Below, one piece after another: positions 34,679 through 46,040 of a stretch of DNA of 64,000 nt. The position numbers and the translations under genes were made by a program. Position 1 is the first letter of the stretch. Each line of letters starts with the position of its first letter. This stretch comes from a bacterium (GTDB taxonomy: Bacteria > Planctomycetota > UBA1135 > UBA2386), in contig JANSXC010000025.1 in assembly GCA_024743115.1 (NCBI GenBank), forward strand, positions 18,523-82,522. The letters run 5' to 3'. The notes beneath the pieces were generated by a model. That model had not been told where the DNA came from. It was given only the letters and a program-made list of their open reading frames with translations, and did no database searches.

Positions 34679-34709
34679 GCCCGAGCGAGCGGCCGGGTCG
34701 GCGCGACGA

Positions 34710-35810
34710 CTACTGCCGGAACTGGCTCGCGGCGACCCGCTGCGGCTCGATGCTCAGGATCTCGAGCATCGTCGTCTTCTTGAGCGTGTCGTCGACGTAG
34801 ATCCGCCGATACGGAATCCGCACGCCACGCTCTTCGCGCCAGTCCTCGAGCAGCACACGACGGCCACCCCCCGCGGCGAAGCGGTGCACGAACTCGCGCG
34901 GCTTGCCGGTGCCCGGTTCGAACACGATCTCGAACTGGTCGCGCGGGCGAGTATCGATCTGCGGACCGATGAGGCTGCTGCCCTGCATCGGCCGCCGTTC
35001 GAGACGAACGCGTCGCAAGCGCTCGCCGGGCCGGTCCACCGTGTCCGAAGAAAGAACCGAGTAGGTAATGCTGTCGCCGAAGCACCACGGCATCCTGAGG
35101 TGCGTGCCGAACAGCGCCAGCTCGTGGCGACCGCGCTCGGCATCGGTCGGCCACGGCATGCCTTGGCGTTCCGCGAAGACCGAACCACCGTTGCGCCCGA
35201 ACACCCGGCCGTCCGTGTCGTACTCCACCCGGTCGCGCTCGGCGAACGAGCAGTCAGCGATGTGCGTGATCTCGCGAATCCCGAGGATCTCGCCACCGTC
35301 GCCATAGATGGTCACGCGCCACCAGATCTGCTGGCCCCCGAGGTTCTTGAACGCCTGGGGCGAGCGCGTGAACTGGAACACGTCGAGCAGTGGCGAACCC
35401 AATGCCATGCCGGATGCCGTCGCGCGTGCAGGCTCCGCGTTGCCGGTGCGGGCGCCGGCGTTGGCCGAGGACGCAACGCCCTTGCTGCGCTCGCGCTGAG
35501 GCCGCGGTCGCCAAGCGTTCGGATCGGCACCCGCCGACCCGCTCCCGGCGGGCCCGATCCGCAACGGTGCCACGGGCTCGGGCACGTCGGGCCAACCGCG
35601 ACCATCGAACTGCACCCCGAGCCCACGCTTGCCGGCGGCCCTCGGCTTCGGGTCCTGCCTACCCGCACTCGCGGGCGGCGCGCCGGTGCCCTGCGGCGAC
35701 GACGTCGGCTTACCGGAGGCGTGGATTCCCGGCGGGCCACTGTGCACCTGACCCGGAAGCATCAAACCCGTCCCTGCGACCAGCATCACCGCTACGAAGG
35801 ATTTCCACAT
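34710..35810 (-). CDS. Exported protein of unknown function
   Basis: A 366-residue precursor with a signal peptide (MWKSFVAVMLVAGTGLMLPGQVHS, split at about residue 24). Residues 25-130 are Pro/Gly/Arg-rich and probably disordered; the remainder (about 135-366) is a beta-rich domain with QQIWWRVTIYGDGGEILGIREI, FGDSITYSVLSS, RDQFEIVFEPGTGKPREFVHRF and GVRIPYRRIYVDDTLKKTTMLEI, somewhat like lipoprotein-carrier or outer-membrane-assembly-associated beta folds, but no family was recognised. The ATG at 35810 overlaps the start of the divergent TPR gene (CATG). The longer open frame upstream is antisense to that gene and was not used. Confidence 0.65.
   Translation of the reverse strand: MWKSFVAVMLVAGTGLMLPGQVHSGPPGIHASGKPTSSPQGTGAPPASAGRQDPKPRAAGKRGLGVQFDGRGWPDVPEPVAPLRIGPAGSGSAGADPNAWRPRPQRERSKGVASSANAGARTGNAEPARATASGMALGSPLLDVFQFTRSPQAFKNLGGQQIWWRVTIYGDGGEILGIREITHIADCSFAERDRVEYDTDGRVFGRNGGSVFAERQGMPWPTDAERGRHELALFGTHLRMPWCFGDSITYSVLSSDTVDRPGERLRRVRLERRPMQGSSLIGPQIDTRPRDQFEIVFEPGTGKPREFVHRFAAGGGRRVLLEDWREERGVRIPYRRIYVDDTLKKTTMLEILSIEPQRVAASQFRQ
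35796..35801 (+). promoter_or_regulatory. Ribosome binding site of the TPR lipoprotein gene
   Basis: GAAGGA ends seven bases before the ATG at 35809. It supports this start even though the site lies inside the 5' coding part of the divergent gene. The in-frame GTG at 35881 has no comparable site. Confidence 0.45.
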
Positions 35811-37671
35811 GACCCCGATGGCATCGGCATTCCCGCGGCCTCGTATTGAGCCGGGCAGAGCTCCCGCGCATGCTCCACGCGTGCGAGCCCGCCAATCGTC
35901 CATTCCGACCACACCCTCGCGCACGCGCAGCGCTGGGCAGCGGCCCTGCTGGCAGGCACTGTCCACCCTGCTGCTGCTCGGCGCCTGCGCAGTGTCGAAA
36001 CCCTCGACACCCCTGGCGGCCGACCCTGGCCCCCGCCCCACGATCGACGTCGTCCTGTCCTTGGCAGCCGGCAGCCGCCTCCGGACCGAGGTCGCCGAGG
36101 GCGATGATCCTGTGCACCGGGCCGCCGCGATCTGGTGGCGTGAGGCGCTGCGGCAATCCGACCGGTTCGATATCGGGGACGAACCCGGCCCGGCCGCGGA
36201 TGCGACCCTCGTCATCGCCCTCGACCCCGCGGGCCGACGACTCTCCGCGTTCTGCCGCATCGGGGACTCGGAAACCGCGCTCGCCGGCGCGGCGTTCCCG
36301 AACGGCGACCTCCCCGGCGCCATCGATCGGCTCGCCTGGAGCAGTCGTCTGGCGCTCGGCGAGGATGCCGGGCCACCGCGCCCGGTCGCGAACGTCGTCT
36401 CGGCAGACGTGAAGGCGCTGCTCGCGGTCGTCGACGGCTTCGCCCTGCTCGCCGACGGCGGTATCGAGAGCGGCCGGCGCGCCTTCCAGGCGGCCCGCCG
36501 GCGCGATGGCGCGAGCCCTTTCGTGCTAGACGGCCTCGCGACGGTCGAGCTGATGCGCGGCAACGCACGTGAGGCCGCGAAGATCTGCCGCGAAGCGCTG
36601 ACCTATGACGAGCGCATGATGCCCGCCACCCAGCATCGTCTCGCGCGCACGCTGTTGCTCGCCAGGGCATCGCTGGACCCGACGCGAGCCCCTGACCGCG
36701 ACCGCGAGCTCCTGACCCTGGGACTGACCTACCAGCGCGAACGCCCCCGCGACCCCCAGGGCCTGTTGACCGTCGCGATCGCACGCAACTTCCTCGCCGA
36801 GTTCGAGACCGCCCGACCCTTACTCGCCCGGCTCCGCGACCGCCTGCCGCGCCAGGCGGTCGTTGCCTACCACTCCGGCTGGGCCGCGCTCGCGACCGGC
36901 GAGCCCAAGACCGCGATCACGCACTTCGAGGACGCCGCGCTGCGCCTGCCGATGGCCTGGGTCGCGATCCCGCGCGCACTCGCGCACCTGACAGCGAGCG
37001 ATCACGACGGCCTGGACCGGTTACTCGATCGCCTGATGATCGACGCCGAGCCGCGCGGCGGCGAGCCGGTGCACGAGCTGCAGCGCATCCGCGCAGCGCA
37101 CGCGCTGCTGCGTGGCGACGAAGACGCGGCGGCCAAGGCAATCATCAAGTCGCTGCAGTGGTTGCTGAAGAACCCGACGCTCCTGGATCGTCGACCCGGC
37201 GAGTTCGCCGAGACGGGGGAAGTCCTCGTGCGGCTCGGTCGAACGGACGGTTTCGCGGCCGTTCTGGCTGCGATCCAGGGCCAACTCCCGGGCTCGGCGG
37301 TGGCGGACAGCTGCGCCTATCTCAGCGGGCTGCTGAGCGTGACCTCCACCGGTCAGCGCGCGCTCGAGATCGAGGGGCGTCTCGCTCGCGGAGGGGACAA
37401 CGCGTTCGCGCTTCGCCTCGCCGCGTACGCGCACGAACAGCGCGGGGAGATCGCCGACATGCACGCGGCACTCGCGCGCGCGGCGCGACTCTCGGATAGC
37501 CCGCTGACGAAGGCGCTGCTCAGTCGCAGCCTCGGCGCGATGGGGCGTCAGCCCGAAGCGGTCGCACTGACGACCGCGCTGCGGCGGGAACTCACCGCGA
37601 TCCATCTCCGGCGCAGGCCCACCCACCCGCTGCTGGGCCCCGAACTCGCCTATGCGTTCCTGTTGAACTGA
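35809..37671 (+). CDS. TPR-containing lipoprotein
   Basis: A 620-residue protein with a long N-terminal extension (about 50 residues) before a hydrophobic stretch and lipobox-like ALSTLLLLGAC (Cys60). If translation began at GTG 35881 the signal would be of more normal length; the ribosome site favours 35809. Residues about 70-190 are mixed alpha/beta; from about 195 to 610 the chain consists of TPR-like helix pairs (VVDGFALLADGGIESGRRAFQAARR, DGLATVELMRGNAREAAKICREAL, HSGWAALATGEPKTAITHFEDAAL, LAAYAHEQRGEIADMHAALARA). It likely binds other envelope proteins. No enzymatic motif was seen. Confidence 0.75.
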   Translation: MTPMASAFPRPRIEPGRAPAHAPRVRARQSSIPTTPSRTRSAGQRPCWQALSTLLLLGACAVSKPSTPLAADPGPRPTIDVVLSLAAGSRLRTEVAEGDDPVHRAAAIWWREALRQSDRFDIGDEPGPAADATLVIALDPAGRRLSAFCRIGDSETALAGAAFPNGDLPGAIDRLAWSSRLALGEDAGPPRPVANVVSADVKALLAVVDGFALLADGGIESGRRAFQAARRRDGASPFVLDGLATVELMRGNAREAAKICREALTYDERMMPATQHRLARTLLLARASLDPTRAPDRDRELLTLGLTYQRERPRDPQGLLTVAIARNFLAEFETARPLLARLRDRLPRQAVVAYHSGWAALATGEPKTAITHFEDAALRLPMAWVAIPRALAHLTASDHDGLDRLLDRLMIDAEPRGGEPVHELQRIRAAHALLRGDEDAAAKAIIKSLQWLLKNPTLLDRRPGEFAETGEVLVRLGRTDGFAAVLAAIQGQLPGSAVADSCAYLSGLLSVTSTGQRALEIEGRLARGGDNAFALRLAAYAHEQRGEIADMHAALARAARLSDSPLTKALLSRSLGAMGRQPEAVALTTALRRELTAIHLRRRPTHPLLGPELAYAFLLN

Positions 37672-37691
37672 TCGGCCCCCGAACTCCGGGA

Positions 37692-38501
37692 TCACCCGAG
37701 GAGCAACAAGCGGCAGCGATCGAGCTCGCGCATCCCGGCCCGCTCGTAGGCGCGCCGTGCCGACCTGTTCTGCTCCCCGACGTGCAGACCAACGGGCTGG
37801 TCGAGGTCGGCGATCGTCGACGCCACGAGTGCGGACGCCAGTCCGCGGCCGCGCAGGCCGGCAAAGGTGAACACGCCCTCGATCACGACGCCACCCGGCC
37901 CAACGCTACCGAGGTCGAGCTTGCAGTCGACCTGCCCGACCCCACCGAGAACACGGGTCGTGCCGTCCTGGATCCGCTCGTCGACCGTGTCGTAGAGCCA
38001 GCGACGATCGACCCGCGCTGGGTCGATCAGGAGGTCCAGGTGGTTGAGTTCGAGCGTCGCTTGCACGATCCGATCCCGATCGCCGACCTCGGCGGAGCGC
38101 AGGTCCGCACGAATCAGGGACCGGTCCACGGTCGACGGATCACCGACGTAGTAGACCTGATTGCGATGTACGAGCGGCGTGCCGACACACCGGGCGCGCA
38201 ACGCGTCGATGATCACGGCCGGCCCCATCGCGATGCGCCACGGCAGGCGCGATCGCTGGATGCGCTCGGCCACCGCGTCCGCGATGTCGGGCGGCAACTC
38301 GACCGTCGGCCCCAATATGACCAGGTTGCCGCGCGGCCCGAACCAGCAGACCCCTTCGTCCGCCGCATCGCGCCCGAACGCGAAGCCGCGATCCTCACCG
38401 CGCAGCAACGCGTTGTGAACGTACATCCCGTGCACGTTCGCGGCCTGGGCGAGCCGCTTGCCGAGGCCGGCGGCCCGGCTGAGCTTCTGGCAGGTGAGCA
38501 T
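37692..38501 (-). CDS. GNAT-family N-acetyltransferase
   Basis: A 269-residue cytoplasmic protein. The N-terminal half (about 1-125) is an alpha/beta domain containing NLVILGPTVELPPDIADAVAERI, as found before the catalytic part in two-domain GNAT proteins. The C-terminal half holds the acetyl-CoA-binding signature VVIEGVFTFAGLRGRGLASALVASTI (R-G-x-G-x-A, motif A), followed by VGLHVGEQNRSARRAYERAGM, the standard motif B. The ATG at 38501 was preferred over an in-frame TTG three codons upstream. It is convergent with the TPR gene (20-base gap). The acceptor substrate cannot be deduced. Confidence 0.85.
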   Translation of the reverse strand: MLTCQKLSRAAGLGKRLAQAANVHGMYVHNALLRGEDRGFAFGRDAADEGVCWFGPRGNLVILGPTVELPPDIADAVAERIQRSRLPWRIAMGPAVIIDALRARCVGTPLVHRNQVYYVGDPSTVDRSLIRADLRSAEVGDRDRIVQATLELNHLDLLIDPARVDRRWLYDTVDERIQDGTTRVLGGVGQVDCKLDLGSVGPGGVVIEGVFTFAGLRGRGLASALVASTIADLDQPVGLHVGEQNRSARRAYERAGMRELDRCRLLLLG

Positions 38502-38913
38502 CTGACTCAAGAATCCCGTGGCAGTGGTCGATCAGCAACGACGCCGTCGAACCTCGAGTCAAACTTGGATACCTACGATTTCCTCGCCGATCCCCGTTCC
38601 CTGCCGCTCGCGGGGCGCAAGGCGTGCGCCGAGCGCCTTGCCGACGACCAGAACCATTGGCTGAGCCGCCTCGAAAAACTCGTCGAGGGACCCGCACCCG
38701 ACTCGGATTTCCCGGCGTTCCTGCTCGCCACGCCCGCGTTCGAAAGCCTCGGCAGCCGCATCGCAGGAGCGCATCGCCGGGCCGACCTCGCGACGGAAGT
38801 CGCCGATGAGTTGGACTGGTTCATCGACAAGTTCGCCGACTACCTGCGGACGGACGCTGACGAGGACGTCTTCGCACCGGCGTCCGTCATGCAGTCGCTC
38901 GACAACGGGCAGG

Positions 38914-41088
<2,175 letters not shown>

Positions 41089-41162
41089 CGCGACCATCGT
41101 CCGGGCGGATAGGCCAACACGCGAGCCCTTCCCACCCGGATTCCAGGCGTTACCCTGGCACC

Positions 41163-41681
41163 ATGCAGCGACAGCCGGCCAGCCAGCGGGTCCTCGGGCT
41201 CCTCCTCTGCGGTGCCATCGCCGGCTGTGGTGGGGGTGGCGGTGGCGGCGGCAACGTCGCTCCACCGGCCCGCGTCGCCTCGGCGGATCTCGAGATCGCC
41301 TCGAACACCACGGTCGCAGAACTCGCCGTGGCCGTCACCGATCTGCCGACTCCGCCACCGGCGCTGATGGAGGTCGTCATCGATCTTCCCCCAGCGCTGA
41401 CCGTTGCCCCGACGGATCCCCTGACGAAGGTCCAAGCCGTGCCCACGCTCGCGGGGAATCGCCGCGGCAACCAATTCGTCGTGATCTGTGGCGACGACCA
41501 GAATCCGACTGCCGCCACGCTCACCAATGGCGAGCTCTTCCGGCTGCGCCTGGTCGTCACAGCACCCCGTCAACCCGGCACCCACGAGATCACGCTGCGC
41601 GATGCGATCCTGGCCCGCGGCGACGGCTCCGAAGCCGCGACCGAGTCGGCGCCGCAGATCGTCAGCGTCACCGTGCGTTGA
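41163..41681 (+). CDS. Small lipoprotein with cohesin-like beta domain
   Basis: A 172-residue precursor with lipoprotein signal MQRQPASQRVLGLLLCGAIAGC, split as signal plus lipobox IAGC (Cys22), followed by a run of eight glycines. The mature part (about 40-172) is beta-rich (ADLEIASNTTVAELAVAVT, PALMEVVIDLPPALTV, GELFRLRLVVTA, HEITLRDAILARGDG), with the D-L-x-I / L-F-x-L pattern seen in cohesin-like or calcium-binding sandwich domains. The family assignment is tentative. The gene is divergent from the DUF255 gene. Its stop codon lies in a 16-bp tandem repeat that places further TGA codons in the other frames. Confidence 0.65.
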   Translation: MQRQPASQRVLGLLLCGAIAGCGGGGGGGGNVAPPARVASADLEIASNTTVAELAVAVTDLPTPPPALMEVVIDLPPALTVAPTDPLTKVQAVPTLAGNRRGNQFVVICGDDQNPTAATLTNGELFRLRLVVTAPRQPGTHEITLRDAILARGDGSEAATESAPQIVSVTVR

Positions 41682-41730
41682 AGTCACCGTGCGTTGAAGT
41701 CACGACCCGTTGAAGTCGGCACGCGCTGAC
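41667..41730 (+). repeat. 16-bp tandem repeat carrying the stop codon
   Basis: Two perfect units gtcaccgtgcgttgaa (41667-41682 and 41683-41698) are followed by a diverged third (41699-41714) and a weakly similar fourth (41715-41730). Each contains TGA (41679, 41695, 41711, 41727). Because 16 is not a multiple of three, the first three stops fall in three different frames. Confidence 0.85.
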
Positions 41731-41755
41731 AACGACGCCGTCCGGCCGGCGATGA

Positions 41756-42328
41756 TCAGCCGGTCTCGACCGCGCGCTGCAGGCCCGTCAGGCTGACGCC
41801 CTGGATCTGGCGCACCTGCTCCTGCAACGCGCCGAACCAGCCGATCCAACGCTCGATGAGGTTCTGGAGCTTGCCCTCGTCGTGCCAGCGCACGCGCGTC
41901 GCGCTCTCTCCCTCTGCCGTCCAGGCGATGTGACCGTGAGCGACCACGGCGGCCTGTGGATCCTCGGCCCGCCTGGTCAGGAACTCGTAGTCGACCTGCT
42001 CGCCGGCCACTGCCGACAGCCGCAGGGTGGCGGTGCCCTGCGCGCCAATCCACTCGATCTGATGCCCAACCTGCCCGGCGTCGCCGCTGATGCGCCGTTC
42101 CATGCCGGCACCGAGTTCGACCTTCATCCCAGACCAGTCGGGCCAGGTGTTGAAGTCACTGACGAGCGTCTGCACGCGGGCGGGCGCAGCCGATATCAAC
42201 CGATCGGTGTCGACCTGCCAACGATCCGTCAGCAGGTAGCCGACGCCGACGAACACGACGATCGTGGCCGCCAGCGCGAGCACGAGGATGCGGAACAGGC
42301 GCGCGGTCGGTGAAGGAGCCTTAGTCAT
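41756..42328 (-). CDS. Membrane-anchored SRPBCC (polyketide cyclase/START-like) protein
   Basis: A 190-residue protein with one N-terminal membrane span (about 12-34: LVLALAATIVVFVGVGYLL), then DTDRLISAAPARVQTLVSDFNTWPDWSGMKVELG, the characteristic first part of SRPBCC/polyketide-cyclase-2 proteins, and a helix-grip fold continuing to ATRVRWHDEGKL and the long C-terminal helix. It probably binds a hydrophobic ligand on the outer side of the inner membrane. Last gene of the ExbB/ExbD operon, 24 bases after the 1220-residue protein gene. The lipid or terpenoid ligand, if any, is unknown. Confidence 0.8.
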   Translation of the reverse strand: MTKAPSPTARLFRILVLALAATIVVFVGVGYLLTDRWQVDTDRLISAAPARVQTLVSDFNTWPDWSGMKVELGAGMERRISGDAGQVGHQIEWIGAQGTATLRLSAVAGEQVDYEFLTRRAEDPQAAVVAHGHIAWTAEGESATRVRWHDEGKLQNLIERWIGWFGALQEQVRQIQGVSLTGLQRAVETG

Positions 42329-42352
42329 GCTCCAAGGACGGTAAGACGCGGA

Positions 42353-45300
42353 TCACCGCCCGAGCAAGAGCGGCGTGAAGTAGCGGTAGTACACCTCGAG
42401 GCTCAGGACACACATCGCGGTCGTGTAGCTGCGGTCGCGGCGATTGTCGCCGGCATCGATCGCGTAGACGTCGATCGGCGCGAACGAGCCGTCCGGCGAC
42501 TGCGAGGCCGGCAGCAACGTCGACAGCCGAGAGTTCCACTGTTCCCAGGCTTCGCCACCCGCGAGGAAGCAGCACAGGGTGCCGTAGTACCAGAAGTAGA
42601 CGTTGCCCTGGCCACCGAGCACGAAGTCGTCGTCGCTGTAGCGGCGATACTCCTGCGGTCGGCGCGTCACCGTGTAGTCGACGGCAGTGCGAACCATCCG
42701 GTGATCCGAATCTTCGCCGAGCAGCATCAGACAGAACGCCCCCGCCGGCGTACTTGCGGGCAGCGTCGGCCAACCCGAGCGCAACCGCCGCGGTTTGTGG
42801 TTGTAGCGAAACCAACCGTTGATGCCATCGAACGAGTTGACGACGTACTCCCTGGCGCGAGGCAGGACCTCTTCAGGCAGCTCGACGCCCGACATGCGCG
42901 CGGATTCGAGCGCCATGATCATCCACGACGACACCGACATCCGGGCGTAGCTGTCCTCGCGGCGCAGGCCCGGCGAGAAATAGCCCCAGCCGCCACGATT
43001 GCGCCGATCGCGCCGCGGCCCCTGGTTCTCGAGGATCCAGGTCAGCGCGCTCTCCAGCGGCCGCAACAGCGCGGGCTCCTTCGTCATGCCGTAGCACTCC
43101 GCGAGTGCGTAGGTCGCGATGCCGTGGCCGTAGCACGAGCTCGGCCCGAACGCGCCCGTGTCCTCGTCCTGCAGCGCCAGCAGATGTGAGAGCGCACGCT
43201 CGACCACTTCACTGTGCTCGGTATCGGAACTCGGCGTGTGACCGGCACCGAGGAACGCAAGCACACAGAGCGCGCTCTTGCCGACGTAGACGCGGCCGTA
43301 TTTGTCGTCCCAGCGGCCAGTCTGACCCCAGCTGCCATCGTCGTTCTGGATCCGTGCGAGATAGCGCAAGCCATCCACCACCGCGCGCTCGGTCGCCGCG
43401 GTGCCACCGAACCGCTCGAGCGCTTTCGCCTTCGCAGGTCCGAACCGATTGCTGTACGCGGTCGGCTCGGCCACCGTCGGCTGCGACGCGTTCGCGACCT
43501 CGAGCCTCGGCGCCGGCCGCTCCACGAGCGAGCCCGGCATTTCGAGCGGTTGGATCGCGCGTCCGAACACCCCTCGCAGCGGCGATCGCTGCGGGCGATC
43601 GAGCACGCTCGCACGCGGCCGGAGGTCGGCCTGCGCGAGCTGCGGCGCGGCGAGCGGTCGGTCCTTGCCAGGCTGGCGCGGTCCGCGCGCCGATCGTGAT
43701 GGCTCCGCGCCGTCGCGCAACGGCATCGCTGCCGCGACGCGGGCCGCCGGCCGGTCGCGGAGCTGCGGCCTCGGGCTGCTCGCCGACGGCGCCACCGAAC
43801 GCCGCGTGGCGCGCCCGAGATCCGAACGCGGCTGCGGCATCGCGACCTGCAACGCCGAACCGTTGCCGGCACTCGGAGCCCGAGCCGCGAGCGGCCGAGC
43901 AGTCGTCGACGGGCCGGTGATCCGACCGGTCACCCGTTCGATCACGCGTCTCGGTGCATCGACGCCCTTCGCGACTGCCGGGTTCGCTGCGGCGCGGACA
44001 TCGCGCAACGCCGGTGAACCGGTATTCGAACGAGTCGGGCGCGCCGCCGGTGCCGGGGCGGACAACGAACTCCGCGGCGCGAGTTCGGCGCTGCTACCAC
44101 CGCGCAGTACCAGCCCGGCCGGCGCCTCGGTCGCGGCGACGACCTCGCGCTCCGGGGCAGCCTGCGCCGAACGCTCCGCACTCGTCGCCGCGCGCGCCGT
44201 CGCACTCGTGGGACCGGTCAGCTCGTCGGCCTTGGCATCAGGCACGGCAATGCCCTCGTCCGCGGCCGCGCGCCGGCTCGCTGCGCCCGCCGGCAGCGCG
44301 GCGGCAACCGTCGGACGGGACACGCTGAGTTCGCGTGCGCTCGGCGCAGCGGTCTGGCCCGCCGCGCCATCGGTTGCATGATCGCGACGCGGCGTTGCCC
44401 GCCCGACAGTGCCACCCGGCGCGTTCACGACCACGCGCTGAGGAGCGCCCGAGGCGAGCGAACTCTCGGCTGCCGCGGCAGCGGCAAGGTCGCTGCCGGC
44501 CACCTCCGGCAGCGCCGCAGCCGCCGTCGCCATGGCCGCGTCGGCACCGGTCCTGGTCGGCGCGATCTCCTGGCGGTCGAGCAGCTCGGACTGGACCTGA
44601 GCCACATCGACCGTCTCGTCACGGGCCGTGGCGTTGGACTCGTAGTTCGAATCGGGCGCCGCGATCTCCGCCGTCGCCACCCGTTCTGCGGTGGCGCCCG
44701 GCGACTGGACGTCGAACGAACGCTTCGTCGGTTCGAATCGCACCATCGCGGCCACGCTCGCGGACCCGCCGGCGGCGGACGAACTCGCGTCGCTCGTGGA
44801 GGTGTTGACCACCGTCACCTCGAGGCTGCCGCCGTCCTCGTTACCAGCCATCAGCGCGCCGGTGATCTCGACGCCCATGAGCCACAAGAAGAGCAGCACA
44901 TGGAGCAGCAGCGAGAGCAGCAGGCATTGCGCCAGCAGGTCGAGCGCCGACCACCGACGACCGTAGTGCAGCAGGAGCAGCACCAGCAGGAACGTGAGGA
45001 ATAGCCCGAGCAGCAACCACTCGAGCCACCGCTGCCCCTGCCACCACGGATAGATCTCTCGCGCCGCGGCGACGTACCACAGGTCGCCCGCCTCTGCGGC
45101 GACGGCATCCGCGCCACCGGCCAGCCGCGGTTGCAACAGCCCGAGCGTGACGCCATCGGGACCTGGCGTCGGTGCCCGCAGTCGCCGGACGCCCCACTCA
45201 CCGCCGATCGCCACCGGTGCGTCGACCTGGTCGCCGAGCACGCTCACACGCCAGATCCCGATCTCTCCGCCGAGGTGCTTGCGAACGAACCAGAGCGCGC

Positions 45301-46015
45301 CGCCGTCATGCGTGAACGCCGGATCGCGATCGACGATCCGATGGCGCGTGGCGGGCGCCGGGAACAACCGTGCGGGCTCGCGATCCAACGCCAGATCGCA
45401 ACGCATCAGGGTGCCGTTGTCGCCATCGCGCACGCTCGGATCGATCCGAACGAAGACGAACGCGTCGCTCGCAGCCGACGGCGCTGGGTCGGTCTCGTCC
45501 TTGGCCGTGTTGCACAACACCACAGGCGTCGGCGTCGTGAAGCCGCGCGGGGTCCACGTCGCGCGATAGAGGTCGTAGCCGCCGGCGCTCGATTCGGTGA
45601 CACGATCCGAGGCGAAGAACACCTCGCCCGCAGGCGTGCACGCCGGCCCGAGCTCGTTGTCCGCCGAGTTGAGCCCGTACGCGGGCTCGGGCGGGACGCG
45701 CGGACGTTCGGGGTCGAATACGACGAGGTCCGTCGTGCCGTCGGCACCGGCGGCACCCGACCGTCGACCGTAGAGCAGCCTGCCATCGGGCAACACTGCG
45801 ACGCGACCGACGACGGGCCCCGGCAACTCGACCTCGACCTCGGGCGTCTGCCAGACGAGCATCCCCGACGCGGACACCTCCTGGCTCGCGATCTCGCGCT
45901 GACCGTCCGTGTAGTAGACCGGGCGACCGATCCGCAGCCCCACGAGCATTGCACCCGTGATCAGGGCCCCGGCCCAGCAGAGGCGCATCAGCCAGCGACG
46001 TGAGGTCTCGCGCAT
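42353..46015 (-). CDS. 1220-aa membrane protein: propeller-like N-domain, long linker, prenyltransferase-like C-domain
   Basis: Residues 10-27 form a signal anchor. Residues about 55-320 are beta-rich with PD40/TolB-like pieces (GPVVGRVAVLPDGRLLYGRR, GEVFFASDRVTESSAGGYDLYRATW, RDPAFTHDGGALWFVRK). Two membrane spans lie at about 330-350 and 358-382. Residues about 400-870 are an Ala/Arg/Ser/Pro-rich, probably disordered linker. Residues about 875-1215 resemble prenyltransferase/squalene-oxidase repeats: GLRYLARIQNDDGSWG, LSHLLALQDEDTGAFG, SWMIMALESARMSGVELP, YYGTLCCFLAGGEAWEQWN. It follows exbD by 25 bases in the same operon. The linker could span the periplasm much as TonB does, which is inference. 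No terpene-cyclase DxDD motif was noticed, so enzymatic activity is doubtful. Confidence 0.78.
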   Translation of the reverse strand: MRETSRRWLMRLCWAGALITGAMLVGLRIGRPVYYTDGQREIASQEVSASGMLVWQTPEVEVELPGPVVGRVAVLPDGRLLYGRRSGAAGADGTTDLVVFDPERPRVPPEPAYGLNSADNELGPACTPAGEVFFASDRVTESSAGGYDLYRATWTPRGFTTPTPVVLCNTAKDETDPAPSAASDAFVFVRIDPSVRDGDNGTLMRCDLALDREPARLFPAPATRHRIVDRDPAFTHDGGALWFVRKHLGGEIGIWRVSVLGDQVDAPVAIGGEWGVRRLRAPTPGPDGVTLGLLQPRLAGGADAVAAEAGDLWYVAAAREIYPWWQGQRWLEWLLLGLFLTFLLVLLLLHYGRRWSALDLLAQCLLLSLLLHVLLFLWLMGVEITGALMAGNEDGGSLEVTVVNTSTSDASSSAAGGSASVAAMVRFEPTKRSFDVQSPGATAERVATAEIAAPDSNYESNATARDETVDVAQVQSELLDRQEIAPTRTGADAAMATAAAALPEVAGSDLAAAAAAESSLASGAPQRVVVNAPGGTVGRATPRRDHATDGAAGQTAAPSARELSVSRPTVAAALPAGAASRRAAADEGIAVPDAKADELTGPTSATARAATSAERSAQAAPEREVVAATEAPAGLVLRGGSSAELAPRSSLSAPAPAARPTRSNTGSPALRDVRAAANPAVAKGVDAPRRVIERVTGRITGPSTTARPLAARAPSAGNGSALQVAMPQPRSDLGRATRRSVAPSASSPRPQLRDRPAARVAAAMPLRDGAEPSRSARGPRQPGKDRPLAAPQLAQADLRPRASVLDRPQRSPLRGVFGRAIQPLEMPGSLVERPAPRLEVANASQPTVAEPTAYSNRFGPAKAKALERFGGTAATERAVVDGLRYLARIQNDDGSWGQTGRWDDKYGRVYVGKSALCVLAFLGAGHTPSSDTEHSEVVERALSHLLALQDEDTGAFGPSSCYGHGIATYALAECYGMTKEPALLRPLESALTWILENQGPRRDRRNRGGWGYFSPGLRREDSYARMSVSSWMIMALESARMSGVELPEEVLPRAREYVVNSFDGINGWFRYNHKPRRLRSGWPTLPASTPAGAFCLMLLGEDSDHRMVRTAVDYTVTRRPQEYRRYSDDDFVLGGQGNVYFWYYGTLCCFLAGGEAWEQWNSRLSTLLPASQSPDGSFAPIDVYAIDAGDNRRDRSYTTAMCVLSLEVYYRYFTPLLLGR

Positions 46016-46040
46016 CGTGGAGGTTCCGGTTCAGACGAGG

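Noticed and set aside
41218..41250. G-rich run as a repeat element or G-quadruplex
   Set aside because: It encodes the polyglycine spacer after the lipobox of the small lipoprotein, a common lipoprotein linker; no reason to call a separate element.
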